Of a stretch of 64,000 nt of DNA, positions 19,328-31,040 are shown piece by piece. Position 1 is the stretch's first letter. Every line of letters starts with the position of its first letter. Below the pieces are notes generated by a model, which did not search any database, was not told where the DNA came from, and saw only the letters and a list, made by a program, of their open reading frames with translations. The DNA lies in assembly GCF_905171775.1 (NCBI RefSeq), contig NC_053501.1, positions 19,939,254 to 20,003,253 on the forward strand, read 5' to 3'. A program made the translations under genes and the position numbers. This DNA is from Rana temporaria. Taxonomy: Eukaryota > Chordata > Amphibia > Anura > Ranidae.

Positions 19328-19738
19328 AGACCCATACACACGGGGATGTGGGATGACAGGCTGTTGTCGGAAAATCCGACCGTTTGTACGCTCCATCGGA
19401 CAATTGTTGTCGGATTTTCCACAAACAAATGTGGGACAGCATGCTTTAAAATTTTCCGACAACAAATGTGTGTTGTTGGATTATCCGATCGTGTGTACAG
19501 AAGTCCTTCGGAAAAAAAACAAAGTACAAACACGCATGCTCAGAAGAAATGCTAACCATAACACAACATTAGCAGAAATTGCCCAAAGGGTGGCGCTAAA
19601 GAGCTGAAAAACACATTGTTTCGTGTTTGTCGGCTGACAATTATTTGCTGTTTGTATGCAAGACAAGTTCATGGCCAACGCCCTTTGGACAAAAGTCCTA
19701 CGTTTAGTCCGCGGAAAATCCGATCGTGTGTACCAGGC
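19328..19738. mobile_element. PIF/Harbinger-like MITE, TSD TTA
   Basis: TTA at 19325-19327 and 19739-19741 borders ends AGACCCATACACACG and CGTGTGTACCAGGC. Repeated GTCGGAAAATCCGAC-type palindromes fill the interior. Confidence 0.8.
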
Positions 19739-19791
19739 TTAAGGTAAAGGTATACATTCCCATCTAGAAGTGACAAGACAAAACAAACTTA

Positions 19792-20511
19792 GGGGCAGAT
19801 TCACGTAGAGCCGCGTAAAATTGTACGGGCGTAACGTATCTGATTTATGTTACGCCTCTGCAACTTACACGGGCAAGTGCTGTATTCTCAAAGCACTTGC
19901 TCCGTAAGTTGCGGCGGCGTAGTGTAAATCGACCGGCGTAAGCCCGCCTAATTCAAATTTGGATCAGGGGGCGTGTTCTATGCAAAACTACTGTGACCCG
20001 ACGTGATTGACGTTTTTTCGGAACGGCGCATGCGCCGTCCGTGGAATTTCCCAGTGTGCATTGCTCCAAAGTACGCCGCAAGGACGTCATTGGTTTCGAC
20101 GTGAACGTAAATGACGTCCAGCCCCATTCATGGACGACTTATGCAAACGACGTAACTTTTTCAAATTTCAACGCGGGAACAGCGGCCATACTTAACATTG
20201 GCTGCGCCTCATATAGCAGGGGCAAAGCCTAATGTAAACGTCGTAACTTTACTGCGTCGCCCGCGCGTACGTTCGGGAATTCGCCTATCTAGCTCATTTG
20301 CATACTCAACGGGGAATTCGACGGAAACGCCACCTGGCGGTCAAAAAAAAATGCAGTTAAGATCCGACGGCATAAGAGACTTACGCCTGTCGGATCTAAT
20401 GGATATCTATGCGTAACTGATTCTAAGAATCAGGCGCATAGATACGACGGCGCAACTCAGAGATACAACGGCGTATCTGGAGATTGCTTAGTAAAGCAAA
20501 GTTTCTGGCCC
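19792..20511. mobile_element. GGGCCAG-family MITE (variant end GGGGCAGATTCACG)
   Basis: The left end is GGGGCAGATTCACG and the right end TTTCTGGCCC, and the interior matches the family (GTAAGTTGCGGCGGCGTAG, CTATGCGTAACTGATTC). The 3-bp flanks do not match, so the duplication has decayed or an end is shifted. Confidence 0.75.
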
Positions 20512-21140
20512 ATCTTACCTCCTTTGATGCGCTAATAGAATATTCAGTTACTTAAATGTTGATGTTCTAAATTAAATTTTATACCTTTAAGTTATTCAAA
20601 TGATGCAGCTTAAAAGATATCATCTAAAACATTAAGCTAATTCTCTAAAACATACCAACCTTGGAAATAAACTCAAAACACCACTAGATAGTATGTTTGA
20701 ATTGTATAATTGTACAATATCTGCTGCTTAATGCAATCTGTGTTTATCGTGTTCAGACTAAAATGATGGTAATCATCTACTGCAGCTATTTTTTGAATAG
20801 GATTATAGGAATAAATTGTCCCCAAACCAGAGGAACTACACAAGTTCTCTATGTTGTGTGGATATAATAATGGAAACCCCATACTACTTGGATAGACATT
20901 GTTAGAATCCCTGTCACATTTTTATTGCTTTTTTTGTGGATGGAATGGGAAAGCGTTAAAATTCTATCAGGTATTTATTTTTGTCTGTGGTCCTATTGGG
21001 GACACTTCCTGTCCCTGTGACACCAAAATATTTAACAGTTGTCACCAGAACGGGTAGGCGCATACAGCAAAAGAAAAAAATGTTCTGAGCACTTCCTTGC
21101 TCTAATAAAAATGTGTGTTTGGTTTTGTCTGTGTAGGGCA
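20512..21140. other. AT-rich stretch, no recognised feature
   Basis: No repeat terminus, RNA gene or convincing coding frame was found. Confidence 0.45.
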
Positions 21141-23422
21141 GGCATGTCCAAAGTCCAGCCCGTGGGCCAATTGCGGCCCGCGTTCCGGTTTTGAACGGCC
21201 CGCCTGGTAATTTGGACATGTATATCTTTTGTGGCCCCCCAACTAATCTCCGAGCATCAGGGGCCACAAAAGATATATATGCTGGCTGCCCTGGAGGGGA
21301 CGGAACGAGTGCCGTACCTACAGGAGTATTTCCTGTTTTACGCGGCAGCCCCTGCAATAGGAAGTCCTGCGCTGCAATTGGACGACTGTTCTGTCCATCA
21401 AAGGAGGTGGGACTTTCTATTAAAGAAAGTGGGGGTGGGGGGCCGGGATCTGGCCAGGTTTATCTAGAACAGGGTGCTTTGTGGTGGGGAGGCCCCTGCC
21501 CCAAAGCACTCACCCCCCCCCATGTTGAGGGCATGCGGCCTGGTATGGCTCAGGAGGGGGGGGGGCGCTCGCTCATCCCCACCCCCTTTCCTGACCAGCC
21601 GGGCTGCATGCTCGGATAAGGGTCTGGTATGGACTTTGGGGGAACCCCCACGCTGTTTTTTTCGGCATGCGGGGTTCCCCTTAAAAAAACATACCAGACC
21701 TAAGGGCCTGGTATGCTCCTGGAAGGGAACCCATGCCGTTTTTTTTTATTTGGCGTGGAGTTCCCCCTCATGATTCACACCAAACACAGTGCCTGGTATT
21801 GGTGGGAATCCAAGTCGGATCACCGCTCATTGTAAGTCGGATGTATGTTGGCTTCAACACATTTTTCCCTTCCTGGCTAGCCTGCTCGGCTCTGGCTCCT
21901 GCGTGGGGGCTCGTAGGTGGTCAATCTTGGCGATAAAAGCAGCGAGATTGACACAATATCGCGGCCACCTACTGTAGCAATATGAACACTGGATAAGAGC
22001 AAGGTACAGTGGTCTAAAACTATGATGAAACACATATAAGTACATAGAAGATTATACAGAATACACAACTGGTATGATATAATGGTACCAAGAGGGAGTC
22101 ACGGCATATATACAAATACTCACAGCTTTGTCTAATTATACAAAGAGCATCCCTCAGACATGCCCCAATGCATTAACTCAAGAAGATGGAAAAATTAATA
22201 AGGAGCCCTCAATAGGTGGACATAAAGGATAAGTAGATGCAAGATGTATAATGCCTGCATCTCTATGTTATCTATGCCCACAAGGATCACCAGACAAGGA
22301 CCGACTGGTCAGAAAAGTTCTCTAGGGAAAAATAAAGGAAAAAATTAGTATTAATAATGAAGAAGAAGGAAAAAAAGCACCATGTGGCCTTAGGTGGGTG
22401 ACCAGAGGACATGAAGAGTGAACACTGAAACACAGGGTTCTCCTGAGAGCTGACTGAGGTAGGATCCCACCTGGTATCACAGACAGAGACGGCTCTTTAA
22501 TTAGGAAAAATTAGGTGGTCATCTAAGGCCTCGCACTCACAGAGGCCTCGTGGCCGCCTAATTTGCCTCTGCTCGGTCACTGCGTGCTAGATCCGTGCAA
22601 CTTTCTGCAGCCATTTTTATTTTCTTGAATATTTTTACTCATTATGGGCACGAGTTGGGCCTGTGAGTCTAAGTTTTGCTTAAGGCCTCACAAAGCCTAG
22701 AGCCGCCTCGGATCATAGAGGAAGGTGACCTGCAACCAGTGGGCCTTGCGATTACAGACCCCCTAAAGGGAGTCTGGTACTGCTAAATCCCGCTGGGTGT
22801 AAGCTAAAAGGGACACTGGCCAGTGTCTTGAAGAAACAGGGTCCACAAAACTACTTCTATGAAAAAAAGGGACTTTGCTCTATTTTGTACAGTCTGCTAC
22901 ACAGTTCTACCAAGAAAGCTGTCCTCACCTGTGAATAGTTAAATTTGGAGTATCCTACTATATCCCTTACCCCACCAAAGTTCTCCAAAAAAAAAAAATC
23001 CCCTAGACTGGTTATTGGCGCCTGGATGTGTGGGAAATACCCCCCAAAATATATATAAAAAATAAATAAAAAAATTGGGTCCCAATTTGTTGTGATTCCC
23101 TTCAATTCACACAAGAGTGATTTTAATATGTTGCAAGGGAGGTCACAGCCAACAAGAGGTTAAATCGCTTGCCAGCGTGAAAATAATTGCCCGTGTAGTT
23201 TAGCCCTGAGCATGCATTAGAAATGTTTGATTCCAATTCTTTGGTTGCTTGGAAACAGGTAGCCAGATATCCCAAGATGGAGGTCTGAGTGTCTTTATTA
23301 AATGGCGTTGTGTATTGCTGATTGATACAGCATGCAGGTTCATTACAGTGGTGGAAATATAACCAAATGTACCATCTGCTTCACTGTGGCTTATTGCTGT
23401 TAAAGTGGACACTAAACACACA
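21141..23422. other. hAT-like left end then unassigned sequence
   Basis: It starts CAGGCATGTCCAAAG followed by GCGGCCCGCG words, like the hAT ends at 24648 and 32577, but I could not find the partner end. Text near 21600-21780 (CCAGACC, TTATCCGAGC-type words) recurs near 39640-39880. Beyond 22000 I recognise nothing. Confidence 0.35.
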
Positions 23423-23722
23423 GGGCCAGATTCACAGAAAAAGTACGCCGGAGTATCTGCTGATACTCCGGCGTACTTTCAAATTTGCTGCGTCGTATCT
23501 TTATTTTGAATTCTCAAACAAAGATACGACGGCATTTGGCTAAGATTTGTACGCCTTCGGATCTTAGGATGCAATACTTCAGCGCCCGCTGGGTGGAGTT
23601 TGCGTCGTTTTCCACGTCGCGTATGCTAATTAGTTTACAGCGATCCACGAAGGTACGCACGGCCGAATCGCAAAAAGGGGCCAGGTGCTTTACCTGCATA
23701 ATGGTCCGGGTCTTAAGTGGGT
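23423..23722. mobile_element. Truncated GGGCCAG MITE fused to a TTAACCACTT end
   Basis: GGGCCAGATTCACAG begins at 23423 and the family text runs to about 23660. It is followed directly by the terminal stretch of a TTAACCACTT element (GGTCCGGGTCTTAAGTGG). Confidence 0.65.
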
Positions 23723-24248
23723 TCTTGTTGTTTACAAGTTAAAATAAATTTTTTTTTGTATAAAATTTCTTACAACCCCATACATTATATATATTTTTTT
23801 CAGACACCCTAGAGAATAAAATGGCAGTCATTGAAATACTTTATGCCACACCGTATTTGTGCAGCGGTCTTACAAACGCAATTGTTTTGAAAAGAATACA
23901 CTTTTTTGAATAATAATAAAAAAAAACAGTAGTTAGTCCAAGTTTTTTTATTTTGTGAAAGATAATGTCATTGAGTAATTTTGTCGAGTAAACTGATACC
24001 CAACCTGTCATGCTTCAAAATTGAGCCCGCTCATGGAATGGCAACAAACTTTGACCCTTAAAAATCTCGGCGGGACGGGGCGCTTTAATTTTTTTTTTTT
24101 TTTTACACTGTCTATTTAAAAAAATAATAATTGGGTCACTTTTTCTCCTATTAAAAGGAATTTAAACATCCCCTGTAATAGAAAAAAAGCATGACAGGCC
24201 TTGTTTAATGTGAGATCTGGGGTCAAACCTCAGATCTCACATTTACAC
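23723..24248. other. AT-rich dispersed repeat, shared with the interior of the 32577 element
   Basis: The phrase CACCCTAGAGAATAAAATGG and the GTGCAGCGGTCTTACAA word recur at about 32880-32965 inside the hAT element there. Its termini are not visible here. Confidence 0.5.
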
Positions 24249-24251
24249 TAA

Positions 24252-24449
24252 GACCCCTTTCACACTGAGGACGTTTTCAGGCGTTTTAGTGCTAAAAATA
24301 GCATCGGTAAAGCGCCTGATAACTGCCTCTGGAGCCACCCCAGTGTGAAAACCCAAGTGCTTTCACACTGGGGCGGTGCGCTTGCGGGACAGGAAAAAAA
24401 AGTCCTGCGAGCAGCATCTTTGGGGTGGTGCAGGAGTGCTCTATACACC
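24252..24449. mobile_element. Truncated MITE with GACCCCTTTCACACTGAG end
   Basis: TAA then GACCCCTTTCACACTG, with internal mirrored CACCCCAGTGTGAAA units. A similar fragment lies at 40058-40266. The right end is lost at the Tc1 junction. Confidence 0.5.
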
Positions 24450-24647
24450 GCTCCCAAACCGTCTTTGCCCACCAAAAGTCTGCACATCAGTGCACAAAGA
24501 AAGGTCCACATGCTCATCCATGTCTTTACGGACAAAGCCCAACCCCTGAAAAACAACTCCACACCATCATCCCTCCTCCACCAAATGGTTTGGACCAGTG
24601 CACAAATCAAGGTCTATAAAGACCGGATGAGTGAGTTTGGTTTAGAG

Positions 24648-25173
24648 CAGTGGTCTCCAAACTGTGGCCCGGGGGCCAGATGCGGCCCTTTGCTTGCTTT
24701 TATCCGGCCCTATTTTATCCACTGATACCAACAATGTGGCATCATTTATCCGACTGACACTAACAATGGGGCACAGTTTCTCTCAATTACACCAACTATG
24801 GGGCATAATTTGTCCTACTGACACCAACAATGGGGCCCATTGGCACCAACGATGAAACACAAATCCTCATAATGACGGGGCACAACTCCTTAAAATTACA
24901 ACAATGATAGGGGACAATTCCTCTCAATGATGCCAACAATGGGGCACAGTTTCTCTCAATGACACCAACAATAGGGGAAAATTACATCATTGATGACACC
25001 AACAATGGGACCCAATGACGGGTCACAATTACTCCCACTGAAACCAACAAGGGGGTGTTAATTTTTCCCACTGATGTCTGGACTTTTTCGACTTCCACTG
25101 ACCACTGTCCGGCCCTCGTAAACTATGAAGGACAGTAAACTGGCCCTTTGCTTAGAAACTTTTGAGACCCCTG
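24648..25173. mobile_element. hAT-type element nested in the Tc1 relic, TSD gtttagag
   Basis: The ends CAGTGGTCTCCAAACTG and TTTTGAGACCCCTG are flanked by gtttagag at 24640-24647 and 25174-25181. The interior is a degenerate tandem array of roughly 35-40 bp units with the phrase ACCAACAATGGGGCACA. No transposase is encoded. Confidence 0.93.
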
Positions 25174-25260
25174 GTTTAGAGGAACTTAATTTGCCTGCAG
25201 AGTCCTGACCTTAACCTGATAGAACACATATCGGCGGAGACTATGAGCCAGGCCTTCTTA

Positions 25261-25350
25261 GTGCCTGACCTCACAAATGTGCCTGACCTCACAAATGTGC
25301 CTGACCTCACAAATGTGCCTGACCTCACAAATGTGCCTGACCTCACAAAT
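25261..25350 (+). repeat. Five perfect 18-bp tandem copies in the Tc1 relic
   Basis: Five identical units GTGCCTGACCTCACAAAT. Each encodes VPDLTN, the hexapeptide that occurs once in the related copy at 48342. The expansion is in frame with the former transposase. Confidence 0.97.
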
Positions 25351-25551
25351 GTGCTTCTTGAAGAATGATCAAACATTCCCATAGACACACTCCTAAACCT
25401 TGTGGACAGCCTTCCCAGCAGAGTTGAAGCTGCTATAGCTGCAAAAGGTGGGCCAACTTAATATTGAACCCTACAGACTAAGACTGGGATGCCATTAAAG
25501 TTCATGTGCGTGTAGAGACAGGCGTCCCAATACTTTCTATAATATGGTGTA

Positions 25552-26685
25552 TGTCCGAGGTATACTGGCCCCTTTAAGTTGTCAATGTGGCCAGGCTCCG
25601 GACATACAATAATTCCCTTCCTTCCCAATATGTGTAACCTCACCAGCTCCGCCCCTTACGCGTTAATGGCAATAGCGTAGCTTCATCAGTGGATTCAGGG
25701 GGCCGTGATATCTGTCAGCTTTATAGACTCAGATGTTTACTTGCTACCATGATGCAGCGCCATTTTGCCTGGATAGTTCTATTATTGGTAATGTGTCATC
25801 TCCACAGACGCTAATCCTGCCGTTTTAATTAGCGGTTCTGATACATATATTCCTACTTAATCTTACACTACACAAATTTTACATAACTGACAATGCTATT
25901 GAATGTAATAAGTAATAAAATGAATATGATTACCACCAATTAATATTTATGTCTGAATGGTTCTATTGCCAGCGATATGTTTACCCATCTCCACAGAGGC
26001 TAATCCCGCTGGTTTAATTAGCTGTTCTGATGCATATACTCCTACTTAATTTTATCCTACACAAGCTTTACATTACTACTGGGTACCCATTATGATCTAT
26101 AGGTCTGATATACGGTAAGAGGTGAGGGTATGGTGGTTATAGTGGTGGCACGTGGTGATCCTCAAATGAGTGGAAATGTTTCAAGTGAAGTTGTGGAGCA
26201 CAAACACGCTTAATTAATTTTTTTTTCATATTTATTTGTGCATTGGATTGTCCTCTATTTATGTTATATTTGTAGGGTGGCACTACACTATTTTGATTTA
26301 TAAAGAATGGAAGGAGGTGTGTGGAACACTTGTGAGTAGCAACAACAGCCAATAATATATATCTTGTGGTATAAATACAGCAAATAATATTGACATATAG
26401 AGATCCCTGATTTTCCACTTAAAATTTCATCTTGAGCTACTGAGCACTATATACACTAGGCTTTTTTCAGTAAAGCAGATAAGCATAGCCTGGGAAACGT
26501 GAAAATTAGCCTATAGTGACACCTGTTGGCTTAAAAAGATAATACAAAATAATAAAATAAAATATGTCATATTTATCTGATTTAAAAAAAAGGGTAATAT
26601 ATTTTTACCCAAATTAAAGTAAAAAAAACATAGGTAACTACAGTGTTTCCATGCTTATTCATTTTTCTGACTTGTATTTACTTGC
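25552..26685. other. No recognised feature
   Basis: AT-rich. The phrase CACAGACGCTAATCC near 25804 and its variant near 25995 mark a degenerate direct duplication of about 190-bp spacing. Otherwise nothing recognised. Confidence 0.4.
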
Positions 26686-26723
26686 TTAAAGGGGTTGTAA
26701 AGGCATAAGCTTTTTTATCTTAA

Positions 26724-27237
26724 CCACTTAAGGACCGCTGCATGACGATATATGTCGGCAGAATGGCATGGCTGGGCACATCAACGTATATGTACGTTGC
26801 TCTTTAAGCCCAGCCGTGGGGTCCCGGTCCAAAGCTCCGTGACCGTGATCGCGGGACCCGATTGCCGCTGGAGTCCCGCGGAGCTGAAGAACGGGGAGAG
26901 CCGTATGTAAACACAGCTTCCCTGTTCTTCACTGTGGCGGCGTCATCGATCGTGTGATTCCTCATATAGGGGGACACAATCGATGACGTCACACCTACAG
27001 CCACACCCCCTACAGTTGTAAACACACTTTAGGTCACACATAACCCCATCAGCGCCCCATGTGGTTAACTCCCAAACTGCAATTGTCATTTTCACAGTAA
27101 CCAATGTATTTTAAATGCATTTTTTGCTGTGAAAATGACAATGGTCCCAAAAATGTGTCAAAATTGTCCGAAGTGTCCGCCATAATGTCGCAGTCACGAA
27201 AAAAATCGCTAATCGCTGCCAAAGCCATAGAAGTTTG
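26724..27237 (-). mobile_element. Truncated TTAACCACTT-family element
   Basis: TTAA (26720-26723) then CCACTTAAGGACCGC, followed by the GC-rich third and the GTGTCCGCCATAATGTCGC phrase. It breaks off where the hAT-like fragment starts. Just upstream, TTAAAGGGGTTGTAAAGG (26686) is the end of a different TTAA family. Confidence 0.75.
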
Positions 27238-27476
27238 TAGACATGTGCAATTCATTTTGCAATGAAATTCGACAAACTTGTTAATTCGGAAATATTCGAA
27301 TTAACGAAAAACCCGTTTAACAAAAATTCGGAGATTCGAAATTCGAAATGTGAAAGTTTGAACATCCGAAAGTAAGAATGTAAATCCAAAAATTCAAAAG
27401 AACGAAAATTCAAAAACCTGAAAATTTGGAAATCCGAAAAATTGCAGTGCAATGCATGGAACTGCGACACTGTAGT
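27238..27476. mobile_element. hAT-like fragment (TAGACATGTGCAATTC end)
   Basis: It begins TAGACATGTGCAATTC, like the complete element at 3438, followed by ATTCGAAA-type words. No right end was found. Confidence 0.5.
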
Positions 27477-27556
27477 ACTGCAATTAGAGGTTTAAATCAG
27501 GTGTGAGGAGGCGACATTTTTTATTTTATTGATATTTTTATTGTATTTACTTTATG

Positions 27557-27630
27557 GTAATGGACTTGTGTCTTTGGACTAGATGGACTTGTATCTTTTT
27601 TCAACTTGACTAACTATGTAACTATGACAC
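27557..27630 (+). mobile_element. CR1-type LINE 3' tail fragment
   Basis: The phrases AGATGGACTTGT, TTTTTTCAACTTGAC and CTATGTAACTATG match the 3' end of the CR1 copy at 59571-60525. Only this tail remains. Confidence 0.6.
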
Positions 27631-27975
27631 TGTGTGTGATGATCTTTGACTTCTCCCGTGTTGTTCATGTGGATCTCCACCTCTTTAAGGTTGCCTACCT
27701 CTGGTCTAAATCAATAACATGGTTCACCTCTGCCTTTTCTTTTACATTTGGAGCAATCTGGTAAGATCATGTTGTAGTGGGGATACCACAGGGGGCTCTA
27801 GCCCCTTGTGCCAGATTTTTGTGAATTTTTTGGATGCGTTTCTATGTTGATATGTGTTTTTCTCTCGGATAGGCATTTTGTTAACTTGTTGAAACCATTG
27901 GTGAGAAGTGGGAGGTGGAGGAGAAAGCCAGTATCCTGCAATCAGCTTTCTGGCTAAATAAAGCAACCAGATTAA

Positions 27976-29093
27976 AGCGGTAGTAACCGCTGCTGTTTTT
28001 TTTTTTTTTACCTACCTGAAAGGCAAAAGCCATAATGAGCTAGTATGCATACTAGCTCATTATGAAATACTTACCTTGGAATGAGGCGTGGGGAACTTAC
28101 CTGGTCCACGCAGAGGGAGATGTCATCTTGACTCGGCGTGTCTTTCGGGTATAACCGCTCCAGCGCTGTGAGTGGCTGGAGCGGCGATGTCGTCACTCCC
28201 GCGAATGCGCGCGGGAGACTTCTTTCCGGCAAGGTTCGGCGGCTGCCGGGCCTTTACCCGAGGATCCCCGCAGTCAACGGCGCATTGCGAAGGGAATATC
28301 TCCTAAACCGTACAGGTTTAGGAGATATTCTTTATACCTACAGGTCAGTCTTATTATAGTCTTACCTGTAGGTAAAAGTGGTGTCACATAGGTAGATTCA
28401 CATAGATAGGTGCAAACTTGCGGCAGCGTAGCTTAGCGTGTTTAGGCTACGCCGCCGTAAGTTAGCTAGGCAAGTACATGATTCTCAATGTACTTGCCTG
28501 CTAATATACGGCGGTGTAGCCTAAAGCGGGCAGGCGTAAGGGCGCCAAGTTCAAATGTGTGTAAGGGGGGCGTGTTTAATGCTAATAAGGCTTGACCTTA
28601 CGTTTTTGACGTTTTTCTGTTACTGCGCATGCGCCGGGCGCCTACATTTCCCAGTGTGCATTGCGGCTAAGTACGCCGCACGGGCCTATTGATTTCGACG
28701 TGGACGTAAACGACTTAAATCGCTATTCGCGGACGACTTACGTAAACAACGTAAAAATTTTGAATCTCGCGGCGGGAACGGCGGCCATACTTTAACATTG
28801 CTATTCCACCTAATAGATGGAATAACTTTAGGCCTGATAATGGCTTACGGCTTAAATGTACTGCGGCGGCCGGGCATACGTTCGTGAATCGGCGTATCTA
28901 CTAATTTACATATTCTACGCCGACCGCAATGGAAGCGCCACCTAGCGGCCATCCGAAATATTGCAATCTAAGATAGGACGGCGCAAGCATACGCTTAAAC
29001 ATAAGTCGGCGTAGATTCTGAGTTAGGTCGTCTTATCTACTGATAAGCCGGCCTAACTCTTTCTGAATCTACCTAACAGAGTTTACTACCACT
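27976..29093. mobile_element. TTAA-flanked MITE carrying a nested MITE
   Basis: TTAA (27972-27975) then AGCGGTAGTAA; the right end TTTACTACCACT is followed by TTAA (29094-29097). The nested insert at about 28391-29073 separates the two halves. Confidence 0.8.
28391..29073. mobile_element. Nested MITE with GGTAGATTCACATAG ends
   Basis: Inverted ends GGTAGATTCA and TGAATCTACC. The interior resembles the GGGCCAG family (CGGCGTAGCC words, GGAAGCGCCACCTAGCGGCC at about 28931). It looks like a sub-family whose tip reads GGTAG instead of GGGCCAG. Confidence 0.75.
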
Positions 29094-29510
29094 TTAAAGC
29101 TGTATATGTAGAAGAGGAATATAATTCTTCCTCCAAGCCGCCAAGCAGACAAGTGATCGGGCTCAATGGTAATTGTATTTATCATATATGATTAATAATC
29201 CTGATCACTTCCTGCCAGGCACGTGAATCAGATTACCTTGGCGCAATTGGCATTTTGGACACAACTTTATTTTCAGAAAAAAATTCGATGTACACTAAAA
29301 TTTATTTTATTCCAAACAAGCCCAAATTAATCCCATATGTACATATGTAGGAAATGTGCCAAACCTTAAAACTGTGTCCACCCGAACAATGGGAGAAAAG
29401 TATGGTATCCAAATTCATTTATAGGCAATGCTTTAAATGCTTTTACAGCTCATTAGTCTAGACTAGAGTAAATTTTAATGAGGGACCTATAATTATTTGT
29501 ATAAAAATCC

Positions 29511-29545
29511 CTGATGAAGTCACGTGACTGTGACGACATACGGAT
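29511..29545 (+). ncRNA. Degenerate hammerhead-ribozyme-like core
   Basis: CTGATGA is followed by the self-complementary AGTCACGTGACT (a possible stem II) and then GTGACGACATACG, where a working hammerhead would have GAAAC. If real it is an inactive relic, perhaps of a Penelope-like element, since those carry hammerhead motifs. Confidence 0.3.
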
Positions 29546-29682
29546 GTGGGAAGTGACGTCCTGGCCGCGAGCTCGCTGCTCGTTTTTACACTGTGCATGT
29601 TTTACTTAACAAATGTGAGTACCTGATTGTCTTTGATTACTGTTATAAATAAACGCCCGATCTAAGCATACTATACTATAGA

Positions 29683-29823
29683 GCAATTAGCGGACCTCCA
29701 GCTGTTGCAAAACTACAAGTCCCATCATGCCTCTGCCTCTGGGTGTCATAATTGTGTCTCTCAGAGTCTTGCTATGCCTCATGGGACTTGTAGTTCTGCA
29801 ACAGCTGGAGGTCCGCTAATTGC
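29683..29823. mobile_element. 141-bp near-palindromic element
   Basis: It starts GCAATTAGCGGACCTCCAGC and ends with its exact inverse. The next arm segment holds ACTACAAGTCCCA and its inverse TGGGACTTGTAGT. The loop is 29730-29775. The central motif resembles the ZNF143 site and the one in the DIRS terminal repeat. Confidence 0.8.
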
Positions 29824-31040
29824 ATATCCCTGCCAATAGAGGCTCATTGTTTTCTCCGAATCTCCCCGTCTATGTCCGTTTTCATGTATTTGAGCGGATT
29901 TTGCTACTGATCTAGTCCTGGGAGAAAGGAACTTAGAGGAAGCCTCCATTAGGCTCTGGATACAGACATACTAGAACCCCCCAGAAGGAACGCGGAGGAG
30001 ACCCCCTTTCTTTGAGTGATCACCTATCATTTTTACTCTGATATGCTGCTTACCGTACAGCAGTAAGGTGAGAAGTTAGAACACCCGCAGGTGTTAAATA
30101 CACCAAAGATTTCACATCACTGAAGTCACAGCGCCACCTGCTGATGCTATATAGCACTTTTTTCTTTGTACTATGCACCTTTCGTGTTTGGAGGAGTTCA
30201 GTCCTTCCAGACTTTGATTCATCTGCACTATTTACACTTTTATTACTTATATGGACTATTGAATTGTTTATTTTCATTTATGCATTGTGTACTTTTACAC
30301 ATTAGGACCTGAAGGTTTCATAGCATTTGTATTCACTACAGTCACTTTTTTTGGATACATAGGGCCAGATTCACGTAGAATCGAGTCGGCGTAACGTATC
30401 CTAGATAAGTTACAACGCCGCAATTTTTCATTGCAAGTACCTGATTCACCAAGCACTTGCGATGAAAACTACGCCCGCGGCCTCCGGCGCAAAGCGGGCC
30501 AATTCAAATTGTCGTGTTCCATTTAAATTAGGCGCGCTCCCGTGCCGAACCTACTGCGCATGCTCCGTTTCCTAACTCCCGCTGTGCTTTGCGCGCCGTG
30601 ACGTAATTTTTTTGAATGGCGACGCGCGTAGCGTACTTCCGTATTCCCGGACGGCTTACGCAAACGACGTTGATTTTTAAATTTCGACGCGGGAACGACG
30701 GCCATACTTTAGACAGCAATACACTTGCTGACTAAAGTTAAGGCACCAAAAAAAGTGTAACTTTGCGACGGGAAACTATACTAGCGGCGACGTAGCGAAC
30801 GCGAAAAAAACATTGTGGATCCGCCGTAACTCCTAATTTGCATACCCGACGCTGGTTTACGACGCAAACTCCCCCCATCGGCGGCCGTGGTACTGCATCC
30901 TAAGATCCAACAGTGTAAAACAATTACACCTGTCGGATCTTAGGGATATCTATGCGTAACTGATTCTATGAATCAGACGCATAGATAGAAACAGAGATAT
31001 GACGGCGTATCAGGAGAAACGCAGTCGTATCTCTTTTGTG

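Larger units (their letters stand above)
24450..25551 (+). pseudogene. Tc1/mariner transposase relic, split by a hAT element
   Basis: The 3' half of a Tc1-type transposon. Degenerate coding text resumes on both sides of the hAT insert: a GACCGGATGAGTGAGTTTGG word to the left, and to the right the equivalents of the transposase DLNPIEH motif, VPDLTNA, IPIDTLLNLVDSLP and AAKGGPT before a stop. The right terminus GGCGTCCCAATACTTT ends near 25551. Frameshifts and stops make it non-functional. The same family occurs at 48342 and, inverted, at 57463. Confidence 0.8.
29098..30361. other. Unassigned DNA with a hammerhead-like motif and a 141-bp palindrome
   Basis: No gene. The two items of interest, at 29511 and 29683, are listed separately. 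Confidence 0.45.

Noticed and set aside
25261..25350. CRISPR-like regular repeats
   Set aside because: The 18-bp units are directly adjacent with no spacers and encode a Tc1 transposase hexapeptide; the context is vertebrate.
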